From Bacteriovoracaceae bacterium (GTDB lineage Bacteria > Bdellovibrionota > Bacteriovoracia > Bacteriovoracales > Bacteriovoracaceae), in contig JAIEMA010000050.1 in the NCBI GenBank assembly GCA_019752535.1, positions 1-61,979 on the forward strand: a stretch of DNA of 61,979 nt, written 5' to 3'. Within the stretch, counting starts at the first letter, position 1. Each line of letters starts with the position of its first letter. Both the position numbers and the translations under genes were made by a program. The notes beneath the pieces were generated by a model. The model saw nothing but the letters and a program-made list of their open reading frames with translations, had not been told where the DNA came from and did no database searches. This document shows, one piece after another, positions 61,478 through 61,979 of this stretch.

Positions 61478-61979
61478 TATATGTCCCTTTGATCACCATT
61501 CGCCCTTCCCATAAAAAATAAACCACAGGTATGACCAATAAAATAAAAATCATCAAAAAGAAGAGTCCTCCAAACATGGGAGCAGAAAGTCTTTTCATAA
61601 CGTCAGCCCCAAGTCCTGTTGCCATCATGACAGGAATGAAACCGATGAAGTCAGTGAAAAGATCCATTAGGATAGATCTTAAACTTTTCTGAGCGCCTTC
61701 CTTTGTTGCAGCAAAGCAGTCTTCTAGATTGTTGAGTTTTCCGTCTTTCCTTCTTTCACCCCATGCTTCGTCTAAAAAAACGATCATCACCATGGTGTCT
61801 TGAACAGATACTCCCATGAGCGCGATAACACCTACCCAGATGGCGATACTCATATTGAAACCCATTATCCATATAAATAAGATTGCTCCTATCGCAGCTA
61901 ATGGAATGGAAGACATCGTTATGAAGCTCTTGGCAGTAGACTTCATTGACATATATAAGAAACCAAAGATCAGAAGTAT
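61464..61979 (-). CDS. RND efflux pump, C-terminal part (runs off the window)
   Basis: The reading frame is open to the window edge (ILLIFGFLY precedes MSMKS), so this is the end of a larger protein. FIWIMGFNMSIAIWVGVIAL, MGVSVQDTMVMIVFLDE and LMDLFTDFIGFIPVMMATGL with GADVMKRLSAPMFGG are the last four helices of a heavy-metal or multidrug RND pump, similar to but distinct from the pump at 47498-50761. It is the second RND pump of the region. Confidence 0.88.
   Translation of the reverse strand: MLLIFGFLYMSMKSTAKSFITMSSIPLAAIGAILFIWIMGFNMSIAIWVGVIALMGVSVQDTMVMIVFLDEAWGERRKDGKLNNLEDCFAATKEGAQKSLRSILMDLFTDFIGFIPVMMATGLGADVMKRLSAPMFGGLFFLMIFILLVIPVVYFLWEGRMVIKGTYSERS

Noticed and set aside
1-61979. 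CRISPR array, prophage or rRNA genes
   Set aside because: No regularly spaced repeats, phage structural genes or rRNA-like sequence were seen.

Overview
The window is AT-rich, gene-dense bacterial DNA with short intergenic gaps. It has many ATGA or TAATG start/stop overlaps, many Sec or lipoprotein signal peptides, and two-membrane (Gram-negative) systems: TolC-type channels, RND pumps and a beta-barrel. This style, with many small secreted proteins of unknown function, suggests the Bdellovibrio/Bacteriovorax-like lineage (Bdellovibrionota). That assignment is inference; no marker gene fixes it.

The left part (1-30 kb) looks like ordinary chromosome. It has an FkbM-type methyltransferase that seems frameshifted, an acyltransferase, a large secreted Lys-rich protein, a zinc metalloprotease-like protein, a serine beta-lactamase-family protein, TerC, ExoD, an SDR, and a tRNA-Asp with its own promoter and terminator. 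From 24.7 to 13.6 kb a long minus-strand gene run holds a phenylacetate (paa) catabolic set (paaE-A-B-C-D-I-J-Z). It is led by a glucoamylase-family protein and followed by a PAS histidine kinase and an alpha/beta hydrolase. trpS, two alpha/beta hydrolases, a GNAT acetyltransferase, a lipoprotein dienelactone hydrolase and a LysR/monooxygenase pair follow.

The right part (30.5-62 kb) is a metal and redox stress region. It carries a multicopper oxidase with an unknown C-terminal half plus an outer-membrane channel, a heme/cytochrome set (di-heme lipoprotein, YceI, CxxCH-bearing beta-barrel, heme-binding protein), and two paralogous ECF sigma/membrane-protein pairs. It also has a CusCBA-like RND operon with DUF3347 and ATP-grasp genes, a CopA-like Cu P-type ATPase with a 37-residue mini-HMA protein behind a CueR-like operator, three copies of one new small-lipoprotein family, a P2-type ATPase and part of a second RND pump. 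An IS3-type transposase remnant lies against a ppsA fragment, so the area has been rearranged.

The most interesting signal is a promoter-like motif (minus strand TGTCAC, 15-16 nt, CGTTATA or CGTTATT). It occurs six times between 31.0 and 52.9 kb, always pointing in the minus direction. Five copies lie just upstream of protein genes, one of which begins the operon encoding an ECF sigma factor. The sixth has no gene in front of it but fires into a cloverleaf-like structured stretch ending in a rho-independent terminator, which I interpret as a previously undescribed small RNA. Together this looks like an autoregulated ECF regulon joining metal efflux, envelope cytochromes, new lipoproteins and an sRNA.
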